The notes under the pieces were generated by a model. That model did not search any database and was not told the DNA's origin. It saw nothing but the letters and a program-made list of their open reading frames with translations. Of a stretch of DNA of 64,000 bases, positions 50,983 through 63,966 are shown piece after piece; position 1 is the stretch's first letter; each line of letters begins with the position of its first letter. The position numbers and the translations under genes were made by a program. Where the stretch lies: NCBI GenBank assembly GCA_037893225.1, contig JAZGUH010000087.1, forward strand, positions 186,001 through 250,000. Direction: 5' to 3'. The stretch is from Hippasteria phrygiana (lineage: Eukaryota > Echinodermata > Asteroidea > Valvatida > Goniasteridae).

Positions 50983-53300
50983 GGAGAAAATTCAAACCTC
51001 GCAATGTTTATTTTCTTTCCGGCCAACATCTGTGTACATGTTACCGTCTATTTATTGCTCCATGCCTGTCAAATTCCCTGGGGTATGGACTTGCTTTACT
51101 CATTCGTAATTGCAAGAAATATCAACCAAATGCAGTAATTTTGACATGTATGTATAGCTTAGATCTGGCGCTACATGTTGCAATCATCGGCGGCTTCCCA
51201 GAGTTAAAACTTGTGGAGAAAATTCAAACCTCGCAATGTTTATTTTCTTTCCGGCCAACATCTGTGTACATGTTACCGTCTATTTATTGCTCCATGCATG
51301 TCAAATTCCCTGGGGTATGGACTTGCTTTACTCATTCATAATTGCATGAAATATCAACCAAATTCAGTAATTTTGACATGTATGGATAGCTTAGATCTGG
51401 CGCTACATGTTGCAATTATCGGCGGCTTCTTAGAGTTAAAACTTGTGGAGAAAATTCAAACCTCGCAATGTTAATTTTCTTTCCGGCCAACATCTGTGTA
51501 CATATTACCGTCTATTTATTGCTCCATGCATGTCAAATTCCCTGGGGTATGGACTTGCTTTACTCATTCATAATTGCATGAAATATCAACCAAATTCAGT
51601 AATTTTGACATGTATGGATAGCTTAGATCTGGCGCTACATGTTGCAATTATCGGCGGCTTCTTAGAGTTAAAACTTGTGGAGAAAATTCAAACCTCGCAA
51701 TGTTAATTTTCTTTCCGGCCAACATCTGTGTACATGTTACCGTCTATTTATTGCTCCATGCATGTCAAATTCCCTGGGGTATGGACTTGCTTTACTCATT
51801 CATAATTGCATGAAATATCAACCAAATTCAGTAATTTTGACATGTATGGATAGCTTAGATCTGGCGCTACATGTTGCAATTATCGGCGGCTTCTTAGAGT
51901 TAAAACTTGTGGAGAAAATTCAAACCTCGCAATGTTAATTTTCTTTCCGGCCAACATCTGTGTACATATTACCGTCTATTTATTGCTCCATGCATGTCAA
52001 ATTCCCTGGGGTATGGACTTGCTTTACTCATTCATAATTGCATGAAATATCAACCAAATGCAGTAATTTTGACATGTATGTATAGCTTAGATCTGGCGCT
52101 ACATGTTGCAATCATCGGCGGCTTCCCAGAGTTAAAACTTGTGGAGAAAATTCAAACCTCGCAATGTTTATTTTCTTTCCGGCCAACATCTGTGTACATG
52201 TTACCGTCTATTTATTGCTCCATGCATGTCAAATTCCCTGGGGTATGGACTTGCTTTACTCATTCATAATTGCATGAAATATCAACCAAATTCAGTAATT
52301 TTGACATGTATGGATAGCTTAGATCTGGCGCTACATGTTGCAATTATCGGCGGCTTCTTAGAGTTAAAACTTGTGGAGAAAATTCAAACCTCGCAATGTT
52401 TATTTTCTTCCCGGCCAACATCTGTGTGCATATTACCTTCTATTTATTGCTCCATGCCTGTCAAATTCGCCAGGGTATGACTTGCTTTACTCATTCATAA
52501 TTGCATGAAATATCAACCAAATTCAGTAATTTTGACATGTATGGATAGCTTAGATCTGGCGCTACATGTTGCAATCATCGGCGGCTTCCCAGAGTTAAAA
52601 CTTGTGGAGAAAATTCAAACCTCGCAATGTTAATTTTCTTTCCGGCCAACATCTGTGTACATATTACCGTCTATTTATTGCTCCATGCCTGTCAAATTCC
52701 CTGGGGTATGGACTTGCTTTACTCATTCATAATTGCATGAAATATCAACCAAATGCAGTAATTTTGACATGTATGTATAGCTTAGATCTGGCGCTACATG
52801 TTGCAATCATCGGCGGCTTCCCAGAGTTAAAACTTGTGGAGAAAATTCAAACCTCGCAATGTTTATTTTCTTTCCGGCCAACATCTGTGTACATGTTACC
52901 GTCTATTTATTGCTCCATGCATGTCAAATTCCCTGGGGTATGGACTTGCTTTACTCATTCATAATTGCATGAAATATCCACCAAATTCAGTAATTTTGAC
53001 ATGTATGGATAGCTTAGATCTGGCGCTACATGTTGCAATTATCGGCGGCTTCTTAGAGTTAAAACTTGTGGAGAAAATTCAAACCTCGCAATGTTTATTT
53101 TCTTTCCGGCCAACATCTGTGTGCATATTACCTTCTATTTATTGCTCCATGCCTGTCAAATTCCCTGGGGTATGACTTGCTTTACTCATTCATAATTGCA
53201 TGAAATATCAACCAAATTCAGTAATTTTGACATGTATGGATAGCTTAGATCTGGCGCTACATGTTGCAATTATCGGCGGCTTCTTAGAGTTAACACTTGT
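50983..53300 (+). repeat. Decamer unit 1 marked by TTCGTAATTGC (2318 bp)
   Basis: The first monomer (50983) has p124 G and p133 A, reading TTCGTAATTGCAAGAAAT. The marker recurs at 53424 and 55743. Monomers 51447, 51679 and 51911 are three p27 A units in a row. A private TTCTTCCCGG change lies at 52410. Confidence 0.84.
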
Positions 53301-55619
53301 GGAGAAAATTCAAACCTCGCAATGTTTATTTTCTTTCCGGCCAACATCTGTGTACATGTTACCGTCTATTTATTGCTCCATGCCTGTCAAATTCCCTGGG
53401 GTATGGACTTGCTTTACTCATTCGTAATTGCCAGAAATATCAACCAAATGCAGTAATTTTGACATGTATGTATAGCTTAGATCTGGCGCTACATGTTGCA
53501 ATCATCGGCGGCTTCCCAGAGTTAAAACTTGTGGAGAAAATTCAAACCTCGCAATGTTTATTTTCTTTCCGGCCAACATCTGTGTACATGTTACCGTCTA
53601 TTTATTGCTCCATGCATGTCAAATTCCCTGGGGTATGGACTTGCTTTACTCATTCATAATTGCATGAAATATCAACCAAATTCAGTAATTTTGACATGTA
53701 TGGATAGCTTAGATCTGGCGCTACATGTTGCAATTATCGGCGGCTTCTTAGAGTTAAAACTTGTGGAGAAAATTCAAACCTCGCAATGTTAATTTTCTTT
53801 CCGGCCAACATCTGTGTACATATTACCGTCTATTTATTGCTCCATGCATGTCAAATTCCCTGGGGTATGGACTTGCTTTACTCATTCATAATTGCATGAA
53901 ATATCAACCAAATTCAGTAATTTTGACATGTATGGATAGCTTAGATCTGGCGCTACATGTTGCAATTATCGGCGGCTTCTTAGAGTTAAAACTTGTGGAG
54001 AAAATTCAAACCTCGCAATGTTAATTTTCTTTCCGGCCAACATCTGTGTACATATTACCGTCTATTTATTGCTCCATGCATGTCAAATTCCCTGGGGTAT
54101 GGACTTGCTTTATTCATTCATAATTGCATGAAATATCAACCAAATGCAGTATTTTTGACATGTATGGATAGCTTAGATCTGGCGCTACATGTTGCAATTA
54201 TCGGCGGCTTCTTAGAGTTAACACTTGTGGAGAAAATTCAAACCTCGCAATGTTTATTTTCTTTCCGGCCAACATCTGTGTACATGTTACCGTCTATTTA
54301 TTGCTCCATGCCTGTCAAATTCCCTGGGGTATGGACTTGCTTTACTCATTCATAATTGCATGAAATATCAACCAAATTCAGTAATTTTGACATGTATGGA
54401 TAGCTTAGATCTGGCGCTACATGTTGCAATTATCGGCGGCTTCTTAGAGTTAAAACTTGTGGAGAAAATTCAAACCTCGCAATGTTAATTTTCTTTCCGG
54501 CCAACATCTGTGTACATATTACCGTCTATTTATTGCTCCATGCATGTCAAATTCCCTGGGGTATGGACTTGCTTTACTCATTCATAATTGCATGAAATAT
54601 CAACCAAATTCAGTAATTTTGACATGTATGGATAGCTTAGATCTGGCGCTACATGTTGCAATTATCGGCGGCTTCTTAGAGTTAAAACTTGTGGAGAAAA
54701 TTCAAACCTCGCAATGTTAATTTTCTTTCCGGCCAACATCTGTGTACATATTACCGTCTATTTATTGCTCCATGCATGTCAAATTCCCTGGGGTATGGAC
54801 TTGCTTTATTCATTCATAATTGCATGAAATATCAACCAAATGCAGTATTTTTGACATGTATGGATAGCTTAGATCTGGCGCTACATGTTGCAATTATCGG
54901 CGGCTTCTTAGAGTTAACACTTGTGGAGAAAATTCAAACCTCGCAATGTTTATTTTCTTTCCGGCCAACATCTGTGTACATGTTACCGTCTATTTATTGC
55001 TCCATGCCTGTCAAATTCCCTGGGGTATGGACTTGCTTTACTCATTCATAATTGCATGAAATATCAACCAAATGCAGTAATTTTGACATGTATGTATAGC
55101 TTAGATCTGGCGCTACATGTTGCAATCATCGGCGGCTTCCCAGAGTTAAAACTTGTGGAGAAAATTCAAACCTCGCAATGTTTATTTTCTTTCCGGCCAA
55201 CATCTGTGTACATGTTACCGTCTATTTATTGCTCCATGCATGTCAAATTCCCTGGGGTATGGACTTGCTTTACTCATTCATAATTGCATGAAATATCCAC
55301 CAAATTCAGTAATTTTGACATGTATGGATAGCTTAGATCTGGCGCTACATGTTGCAATTATCGGCGGCTTCTTAGAGTTAAAACTTGTGGAGAAAATTCA
55401 AACCTCGCAATGTTTATTTTCTTTCCGGCCAACATCTGTGTGCATATTACCTTCTATTTATTGCTCCATGCCTGTCAAATTCCCTGGGGTATGACTTGCT
55501 TTACTCATTCATAATTGCATGAAATATCAACCAAATTCAGTAATTTTGACATGTATGGATAGCTTAGATCTGGCGCTACATGTTGCAATTATCGGCGGCT
55601 TCTTAGAGTTAACACTTGT
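53301..55619 (+). repeat. Decamer unit 2 (2319 bp)
   Basis: The first monomer shares p124 G and p133 A with the units on either side but has an extra change at p132 (TTGCCAGAAAT). Its interior differs from unit 1: it contains two p156 T monomers (53997 and 54693, CAGTATTTTT), a 696-bp three-monomer step, and only one 231-bp unit (55389). Hence the length is 2319 rather than 2318. Confidence 0.83.
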
Positions 55620-58600
55620 GGAGAAAATTCAAACCTCGCAATGTTTATTTTCTTTCCGGCCAACATCTGTGTACATGTTACCGTCTATTTATTGCTCCAT
55701 GCCTGTCAAATTCCCTGGGGTATGGACTTGCTTTACTCATTCGTAATTGCAAGAAATATCAACCAAATGCAGTAATTTTGACATGTATGTATAGCTTAGA
55801 TCTGGCGCTACATGTTGCAATCATCGGCGGCTTCCCAGAGTTAAAACTTGTGGAGAAAATTCAAACCTCGCAATGTTTATTTTCTTTCCGGCCAACATCT
55901 GTGTACATGTTACCGTCTATTTATTGCTCCATGCATGTCAAATTCCCTGGGGTATGGACTTGCTTTACTCATTCATAATTGCATGAAATATCAACCAAAT
56001 TCAGTAATTTTGACATGTATGGATAGCTTAGATCTGGCGCTACATGTTGCAATTATCGGCGGCTTCTTAGAGTTAAAACTTGTGGAGAAAATTCAAACCT
56101 CGCAATGTTAATTTTCTTTCCGGCCAACATCTGTGTACATATTACCGTCTATTTATTGCTCCATGCATGTCAAATTCCCTGGGGTATGGACTTGCTTTAC
56201 TCATTCATAATTGCATGAAATATCAACCAAATTCAGTAATTTTGACATGTATGGATAGCTTAGATCTGGCGCTACATGTTGCAATTATCGGCGGCTTCTT
56301 AGAGTTAAAACTTGTGGAGAAAATTCAAACCTCGCAATGTTAATTTTCTTTCCGGCCAACATCTGTGTACATATTACCGTCTATTTATTGCTCCATGCAT
56401 GTCAAATTCCCTGGGGTATGGACTTGCTTTATTCATTCATAATTGCATGAAATATCAACCAAATGCAGTATTTTTGACATGTATGGATAGCTTAGATCTG
56501 GCGCTACATGTTGCAATTATCGGCGGCTTCTTAGAGTTAACACTTGTGGAGAAAATTCAAACCTCGCAATGTTTATTTTCTTTCCGGCCAACATCTGTGT
56601 ACATGTTACCGTCTATTTATTGCTCCATGCCTGTCAAATTCCCTGGGGTATGGACTTGCTTTACTCATTCATAATTGCATGAAATATCAACCAAATGCAG
56701 TAATTTTGACATGTATGTATAGCTTAGATCTGGCGCTACATGTTGCAATCATCGGCGGCTTCCCAGAGTTAAAACTTGTGGAGAAAATTCAAACCTCGCA
56801 ATGTTAATTTTCTTTCCGGCCAACATCTGTGTACATATTACCGTCTATTTATTGCTCCATGCATGTCAAATTCCCTGGGGTATGGACTTGCTTTATTCAT
56901 TCATAATTGCATGAAATATCAACCAAATGCAGTAATTTTGACATGTATGTATAGCTTAGATCTGGCGCTACATGTTGCAATTATCGGCGGCTTCTTAGAG
57001 TTAAAACTGGTGGAGAAAATTCAAACCTCGCAATGTTAATTTTCTTTCCGGCCAACATCTGTGTACATATTACCGTCTATTTATTGCTCCATGCCTGTCA
57101 AATTCCCTGGGGTATGGACTTGCTTTACTCATTCATAATTGCATGAAATATCAACCAAATGCAGTAATTTTGACATGTATGTATAGCTTAGATCTGGCGC
57201 TACATGTTGCAATCATCGGCGGCTTCCCAGAGTTAAAACTTGTGGAGAAAATTCAAACCTCGCAATGTTTATTTTCTTTCCGGCCAACATCTGTGTACAT
57301 GTTACCGTCTATTTATTGCTCCATGCCTGTCAAATTTCCTGGGGTATGGACATGCTTTACTCATTCATAATTGCATGAAATATCAACCAAATTCAGTAAT
57401 TTTGACATGTATGGATAGCTTAGATCTGGCGCTACATGTTGCAATCATCGGCGGCTTCTTAGAGTTAAAACTTGTGGAGAAAATTCAAACCTCGGAATGT
57501 TTATTTTCTTTCCGGCCAACATCTGTGTACATGTTACCGTCTATTTATTGCTCCATGCATGTCAAATTCCCTGGGGTATGGACTTGCTTTACTCATTCAT
57601 AATTGCATGAAATATCAACCAAATTCAGTAATTTTGACATGTATGGATAGCTTAGATCTGGCGCTACATGTTGCAATTATCGGCGGCTTCTTAGAGTTAA
57701 AACTTGTGGAGAAAATTCAAACCTCGCAATGTTAATTTTCTTTCCGGCCAACATCTGTGTACATATTACCGTCTATTTATTGCTCCATGCATGTCCAATT
57801 CCCTGGGGTATGGACTTGCTTTATTCATTCATAATTGCATGAAATATCAACCAAATGCAGTATTTTTGACATGTATGGATAGCTTAGATCTGGCGCTACA
57901 TGTTGCAATTATCGGCGGCTTCTTAGAGTTAACACTTGTGGAGAAAATTCAAACCTCGCAATGTTTATTTTCTTTCCGGCCAACATCTGTGTACATGTTA
58001 CCGTCTATTTATTGCTCCATGCCTGTCAAATTCCCTGGGGTATGGACTTGCTTTACTCATTCATAATTGCATGAAATATCAACCAAATTCAGTAATTTTG
58101 ACATGTATGGATAGCTTAGATCTGGCGCTACATGTTGCAATTATCGGCGGCTTCTTAGAGTTAAAACTTGTGGAGAAAATTCAAACCTCGCAATGTTAAT
58201 TTTCTTTCCGGCCAACATCTGTGTACATATTACCGTCTATTTATTGCTCCATGCATGTCAAATTCCCTGGGGTATGGACTTGCTTTATTCATTCATAATT
58301 GCATGAAATATCAACCAAATGCAGTATTTTTGACATGTATGGATAGCTTAGATCTGGCGCTACATGTTGCAATTATCGGCGTCTTCTTAGAGTTAACACT
58401 TGTGGAGAAAATTCAAACCTCGCAATGTTTATTTTCTTTCCGGCCAACATCTGTGTACATGTTACCGTCTATTTATTGCTCCATGCCTGTCAAATTCCCT
58501 GGGGTATGGACTTGCTTTACTCATTCATAATTGCATGAAATATCAACCAAATGCAGTAATTTTGACATGTATGTATAGCTTAGATCTGGCGCTACATGTT

Positions 58601-58867
58601 GCAATCATCGGCGGCTTCCCAGAGTTAAAACTTGTGGAGAAAATTCAAACCTCGCAATGTTTATTTTCTTTCCGGCCAACATCTGTGTACATGTTACCGT
58701 CTATTTATTGCTCCATGCATGTCAAATTCCCTGGGGTATGGACTTGCTTTACTCATTCATAATTGCATGAAATATCAACCAAATTCAGTAATTTTGACAT
58801 GTATGGATAGCTTAGATCTGGCGCTACATGTTGCAATTATCGGCGGCTTCTTAGAGTTAACACTTGT
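55620..58867 (+). repeat. Decamer-derived region without 231-bp monomers
   Basis: This starts with the third TTCGTAATTGC monomer and continues for fourteen 232-bp units (55620 to 58867). Types with p156 T recur at 56316, 57708 and 58172. Private changes are concentrated around 57-57.8 kb: CTGGTGG near 57009, AAATTTCCT near 57336, GGACATGC at 57352, CTCGGAATG near 57495 and GTCCAATT near 57796. A further one (GGCGTCTTC) is at 58382. Confidence 0.8.
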
Positions 58868-61648
58868 GGAGAAAATTCAAACCTCGCAATGTTTATTTTC
58901 TTTCCGGCCAACATCTGTGTGCATATTACCTTCTATTTATTGCTCCATGCCTGTCAAATTCGCCAGGGTATGACTTGCTTTACTCATTCATAATTGCATG
59001 AAATATCAACCAAATGCAGTAATTTTGACATGTATGTATAGCTTAGATCTGGCGCTACATGTTGCAATTATCGGCGGCTTCTTAGAGTTAAAACTTGTGG
59101 AGAAAATTCAAACCTCGCAATGTTAATTTTCTTTCCGGCCAACATCTGTGTACATATTACCGTCTATTTATTGCTCCATGCCTGTCAAATTCCCTGGGGT
59201 ATGGACTTGCTTTACTCATTCATAATTGCATGAAATATCAACCAAATGCAGTAATTTTGACATGTATGTATAGCTTAGATCTGGCGCTACATGTTGCAAT
59301 CATCGGCGGCTTCCCAGAGTTAAAACTTGTGGAGAAAATTCAAACCTCGCAATGTTTATTTTCTTTCCGGCCAACATCTGTGTACATGTTACCGTCTATT
59401 TATTGCTCCATGCATGTCAAATTCCCTGGGGTATGGACTTGCTTTACTCATTCATAATTGCATGAAATATCCACCAAATTCAGTAATTTTGACATGTATG
59501 GATAGCTTAGATCTGGCGCTACATGTTGCAATTATCGGCGGCTTCTTAGAGTTAAAACTTGTGGAGAAAATTCAAACCTCGCAATGTTTATTTTCTTTCC
59601 GGCCAACATCTGTGTGCATATTACCTTCTATTTATTGCTCCATGCCTGTCAAATTCCCTGGGGTATGACTTGCTTTTCTCATTCATAATTGCATGAAATA
59701 TCAACCAAATTCAGTAATTTTGACATGTATGGATAGCTTAGATCTGGCGCTACATGTTGCAATCATCGGCGGCTTCCCAGAGTTAAAACTTGTGGAGAAA
59801 ATTCAAACCTCGCAATGTTAATTTTCTTTCCGGCCAACATCTGTGTACATATTACCGTCTATTTATTGCTCCATGCATGTCAAATTCCCTGGGGTATGGA
59901 CTTGCTTTATTCATTCATAATTGCATGAAATATCAACCAAATGCAGTATTTTTGACATGTATGGATAGCTTAGATCTGGCGCTACATGTTGCAATTATCG
60001 GCGGCTTCTTAGAGTTAACACTTGTGGAGAAAATTCAAACCTCGCAATGTTTATTTTCTTTCCGGCCAACATCTGTGTACATGTTACCGTCTATTTATTG
60101 CTCCATGCCTGTCAAATTCCCTGGGGTATGGACTTGCTTTACTCATTCATAATTGCATGAAATATCAACCAAATGCAGTAATTTTGACATGTATGTATAG
60201 CTTAGATCTGGCGCTACATGTTGCAATCATCGGCGGCTTCCCAGAGTTAAAACTTGTGGAGAAAATTCAAACCTCGCAATGTTTATTTTCTTTCCGGCCA
60301 ACATCTGTGTACATGTTACCGTCTATTTATTGCTCCATGCATGTCAAATTCCCTGGGGTATGGACTTGCTTTACTCATTCATAATTGCATGAAATATCAA
60401 CCAAATTCAGTAATTTTGACATGTATGGATAGCTTAGATCTGGCGCTACATGTTGCAATTATCGGCGGCTTCTTAGAGTTAAAACTTGTGGAGAAAATTC
60501 AAACCTCGCAATGTTAATTTTCTTTCCGGCCAACATCTGTGTACATATTACCGTCTATTTATTGCTCCATGCATGTCAAATTCCCTGGGGTATGGACTTG
60601 CTTTATTCATTCATAATTGCATGAAATATCAACCAAATGCAGTATTTTTGACATGTATGGATAGCTTAGATCTGGCGCTACATGTTGCAATTATCGGCGG
60701 CTTCTTAGAGTTAACACTTGTGGAGAAAATTCAAACCTCGCAATGTTTATTTTCTTTCCGGCCAACATCTGTGTACATATTACCGTCTATTTATTGCTCC
60801 ATGCCTGTCAAATTCCCTGGGGTATGGACTTGCTTTACTCATTCATAATTGCATGAAATATCAACCAAATGCAGTAATTTTGACATGTATGTATAGCTTA
60901 GATCTGGCGCTACATGTTGCAATCATCGGCGGCTTCCCAGAGTTAAAACTTGTGGAGAAAATTCAAACCTCGCAATGTTTATTTTCTTTCCGGCCAACAT
61001 CTGTGTGCATATTACCGTCTATTTATTGCTCCATGCATGTCAAATTCCCTGGGGTATGGACTTGCTTTACTCATTCATAATTGCATGAAATATCAACCAA
61101 ATTCAGTAATTTTGACATGTATGTATAGCTTAGATCTGGCGCTACATGTTGCAATTATCGGCGGCTTCTTAGAGTTAAAACTTGTGGAGAAAATTCAAAC
61201 CTCGCAATGTTTATTTTCTTTCCGGCCAACATCTGTGTGCATATTACCTTCTATTTATTGCTTCATGCCTGTCAAATTCCCCAGGGTATGACTTGCTTTA
61301 CTCATTCATAATTGCATGAAATATCAACCAAATTCAGTAATTTTGACATGTATGGATAGCTTAGATCTGGCGCTACATGTTGCAATCATCGGCGGCTTCC
61401 CAGAGTTAAAACTTGTGGAGAAAATTCAAACCTCGCAATGTTAATTTTCTTTCCGGCCAACATCTGTGTACCTATTACCGTCTATTTATTGCTCCATGCA
61501 TGTCAAATTCCCTGGGGTATGGACTTGCTTTACTCATTCATAATTGCATGAAATATCAACCAAATTCAGTAATTTTGACATGTATGGATAGCTTAGATCT
61601 GGCGCTACATGTTGCAATTATCGGCGGCTTCTTAGAGTTAAAACTTGT
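58868..61648 (+). repeat. Twelve-monomer unit, copy 1 (2781 bp)
   Basis: Begins with an E-type 231-bp monomer (58868), then F, G, and H-like (59563) units with a private GCTTTTCTC change near 59676. Monomers with p156 T lie at 59794 and 60490, and a CCCCAGGG unit with GCTTCATGCC is at 61186. Length is 9x232 + 3x231. Copy 2 follows directly. Confidence 0.86.
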
Positions 61649-63966
61649 GGAGAAAATTCAAACCTCGCAATGTTTATTTTCTTTCCGGCCAACATCTGTG
61701 TGCATATTACCTTCTATTTATTGCTCCATGCCTGTCAAATTCGCCAGGGTATGACTTGCTTTACTCATTCATAATTGCATGAAATATCAACCAAATTCAG
61801 TAATTTTGACATGTATGGATAGCTTAGATCTGGCGCTACATGTTGCAATCATCGGCGGCTTCCCAGAGTTAAAACTTGTGGAGAAAATTCAAACCTCGCA
61901 ATGTTAATTTTCTTTCCGGCCAACATCTGTGTACATATTACCGTCTATTTATTGCTCCATGCCTGTCAAATTCCCTGGGGTATGGACTTTCTTTACTCAT
62001 TCATAATTGCATGAAATATCAACCAAATGCAGTAATTTTGACATGTATGTATAGCTTAGATCTGGCGCTACATGTTGCAATTATCGGCGGCTTCCCAGAG
62101 TTAAAACTTGTGGAGAAAATTCAAACCTCGCAATGTTTATTTTCTTTCCGGCCAACATCTGTGTACATGTTACCGTCTATTTATTGCTCCATGCATGTCA
62201 AATTCCCTGGGGTATGGACTTGCTTTACTCATTCATAATTGCATGAAATATCCACCAAATTCAGTAATTTTGACATGTATGGATAGCTTAGATCTGGCGC
62301 TACATGTTGCAATTATCGGCGGCTTCTTAGAGTTAAAACTTGTGGAGAAAATTCAAACCTCGCAATGTTTATTTTCTTTCCGGCCAACATCTGTGTGCAT
62401 ATTACCTTCTATTTATTGCTCCATGCCTGTCAAATTCCCTGGGGTATGACTTGCTTTTCTCATTCATAATTGCATGAAATATCAACCAAATTCAGTAATT
62501 TTGACATGTATGGATAGCTTAGATCTGGCGCTACATGTTGCAATCATCGGCGGCTTCCCAGAGTTAAAACTTGTGGAGAAAATTCAAACCTCGCAATGTT
62601 AATTTTCTTTCCGGCCAACATCTGTGTACATATTACCGTCTATTTATTGCTCCATGCATGTCAAATTCCCTGGGGTATGGACTTGCTTTATTCATTCATA
62701 ATTGCATGAAATATCAACCAAATGCAGTATTTTTGACATGTATGGATAGCTTAGATCTGGCGCTACATGTTGCAATTATCGGCGGCTTCTTAGAGTTAAC
62801 ACTTGTGGAGAAAATTCAAACCTCGCAATGTTTATTTTCTTTCCGGCCAACATCTGTGTACATGTTACCGTCTATTTATTGCTCCATGCCTGTCAAATTC
62901 CCTGGGGTATGGACTTGCTTTACTCATTCATAATTGCATGAAATATCAACCAAATGCAGTAATTTTGACACGTATGTATAGCTTAGATCTGGCGCTACAT
63001 GTTGCAATCATCGGCGGCTTCCCAGAGTTAAAACTTGTGGAGAAAATTCAAACCTCGCAATGTTTATTTTCTTTCCGGCCAACATCTGTGTACATGTTAC
63101 CGTCTATTTATTGCTCCATGCATGTCAAATTCCCTGGGGTATGGACTTGCTTTACTCATTCATAATTGCATGAAATATCAACCAAATGCAGTAATTTTGA
63201 CATGTATGGATAGCTTAGATCTGGCGCTACATGTTGCAATTATCGGCGGCTTCTTAGAGTTAAAACTTGTGGAGAAAATTCAAACCTCGCAATGTTAATT
63301 TTCTTTCCGGCCAACATCTGTGTACATATTACCGTCTATTTATTGCTCCATGCATGTCAAATTCCCTGGGGTATGGACTTGCTTTATTCATTCATAATTG
63401 CATGAAATATCAACCAAATGCAGTATTTTTGACATGTATGGATAGCTTAGATCTGGCGCTACATGTTGCAATTATCGGCGGCTTCTTAGAGTTAACACTT
63501 GTGGAGAAAATTCAAACCTCGCAATGTTTATTTTCTTTCCGGCCAACATCTGTGTACATGTTACCGTCTATTTATTGCTCCATGCCTGTCAAATTCCCTG
63601 GGGTATGGACTTGCTTTACTCATTCATAATTGCATGAAATATCAACCAAATGCAGTAATTTTGACATGTATGTATAGCTTAGATCTGGCGCTACATGTTG
63701 CAATCATCGGCGACTTCCCAGAGTTAAAACTTGTGGAGAAAATTCAAACCTCGCAATGTTTATTTTCTTTCCGGCCAACATCTGTGTGCATATTACCGTC
63801 TATTTATTGCTCCATGCATGTCAAATTCCCTGGGGTATGGACTTGCTTTACTCATTCATAATTGCATGAAATATCAACCAAATTCAGTAATTTTGACATG
63901 TATGTATAGCTTAGATCTGGCGCTACATGTTGCAATTATCGGCGGCTTCTTAGAGTTAAAACTTGT
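61649..63966 (+). repeat. Twelve-monomer unit, copy 2, cut by the window end
   Basis: Monomers 61880, 62112, 62344, 62575, 62807, 63039, 63271, 63503 and 63735 match 59099, 59331, 59563, 59794, 60026, 60258, 60490, 60722 and 60954 at 2781 bp. The private GCTTTTCTC change recurs near 62457. Copy-specific singletons are GGACTTTCTTT near 61990, GACACGTATG at 62971 and GGCGACTTC at 63713. Confidence 0.86.

Noticed and set aside
229..63861. Well over 150 overlapping plus-strand open frames of 87, 113 or 120 codons that look like a protein family
   Set aside because: Their starts are TTG (p229-p231 of each monomer), they repeat once per monomer, and each spans about one and a half monomers in two reading frames because 232 = 1 mod 3. 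There is no start context, intron signal or codon-level conservation; alleles such as p27 A create stops freely.
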